The position numbers and the translations under genes are program-made. A DNA stretch of 64,000 bases, taken from the NCBI GenBank assembly GCA_030248135.1, contig JASANC010001836.1, forward strand, positions 62,001 to 126,000. Direction: 5' to 3'. Below, one piece after another: positions 63,936 to 64,000 of this stretch. Positions within the stretch are counted from its first letter, which is position 1, and every line of letters begins with the position of its first letter. The notes beneath the pieces were generated by a model, which saw only the letters and a program-made list of their open reading frames with translations, was not told the origin of the DNA and made no database searches. The stretch is from Theristus sp. LFF4_11 (lineage: Eukaryota > Nematoda > Chromadorea > Monhysterida > Xyalidae).

Positions 63936-64000
63936 GTAGGCAGGGTGATGCTGGTGTAGGTGGTAGATGTAGAGCTGTTGATTTTGAAATTGCGCGGCAC

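Overview
The window is animal DNA from an invertebrate. The genes are split into short GC-rich exons by AT-rich introns with GT donors and TTTCAG-type acceptors. A clear innexin, the protostome gap-junction family, is present. The style fits a nematode or a related ecdysozoan, but I cannot name the species. Mobile elements fill much of the non-coding DNA: hAT-type and Tc1/mariner-type inverted-repeat elements, one tRNA-derived SINE and several G/C-rich elements. Many still have target-site duplications that can be read by eye.

Layout. 1-14 kb (+): a large DUSP8/16-type MAP kinase phosphatase gene (nine exons whose lengths sum to a whole number of codons), with a run of AP-1 motifs in its first long intron. 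15-26.5 kb (-): a ten-exon ZMPSTE24/STE24 CAAX prenyl protease. Its 6-kb fifth intron contains a complete opposite-strand DRAM-family membrane protein gene (17.9-23.3 kb), which itself carries a mariner-like element and a hAT element. 24-31 kb: nested hAT-type elements and tandem repeats. 31.3-35.1 kb (-): a six-exon innexin. 36.3-37.6 kb (-): a small type II membrane protein resembling GT43 glucuronosyltransferases. 37.6-42.4 kb: repeats, no convincing gene. 42.4-50.1 kb (-): a long coiled-coil protein gene ending in a pure-CAA polyglutamine exon. 50.1-53.1 kb: a foldback element with a second foldback inserted at its centre. 53.3-62.6 kb: a tandem duplication of about 4 kb carrying minus-strand exons of an unrecognised protein, possibly the 5' part of the coiled-coil gene. 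The two copies are told apart by later insertions. 62.7-63.8 kb: minisatellites and a C-rich element. 63.85 kb (+): a possible first exon of a thioredoxin-like protein.

Functionally the genes are ordinary housekeeping and signalling genes: MAPK inactivation, prenylated-protein processing, a DRAM-type membrane protein, gap junction and cytoskeletal coiled coil. They do not form an operon or pathway. The more unusual material is in the elements: inverted-repeat elements that keep only a 51-residue helix-turn-helix-like ORF, a foldback inserted in the dyad of another foldback, a MITE end that supplies a splice acceptor, and a segmental duplication that made a chimeric exon and has a GT-to-GC donor change.
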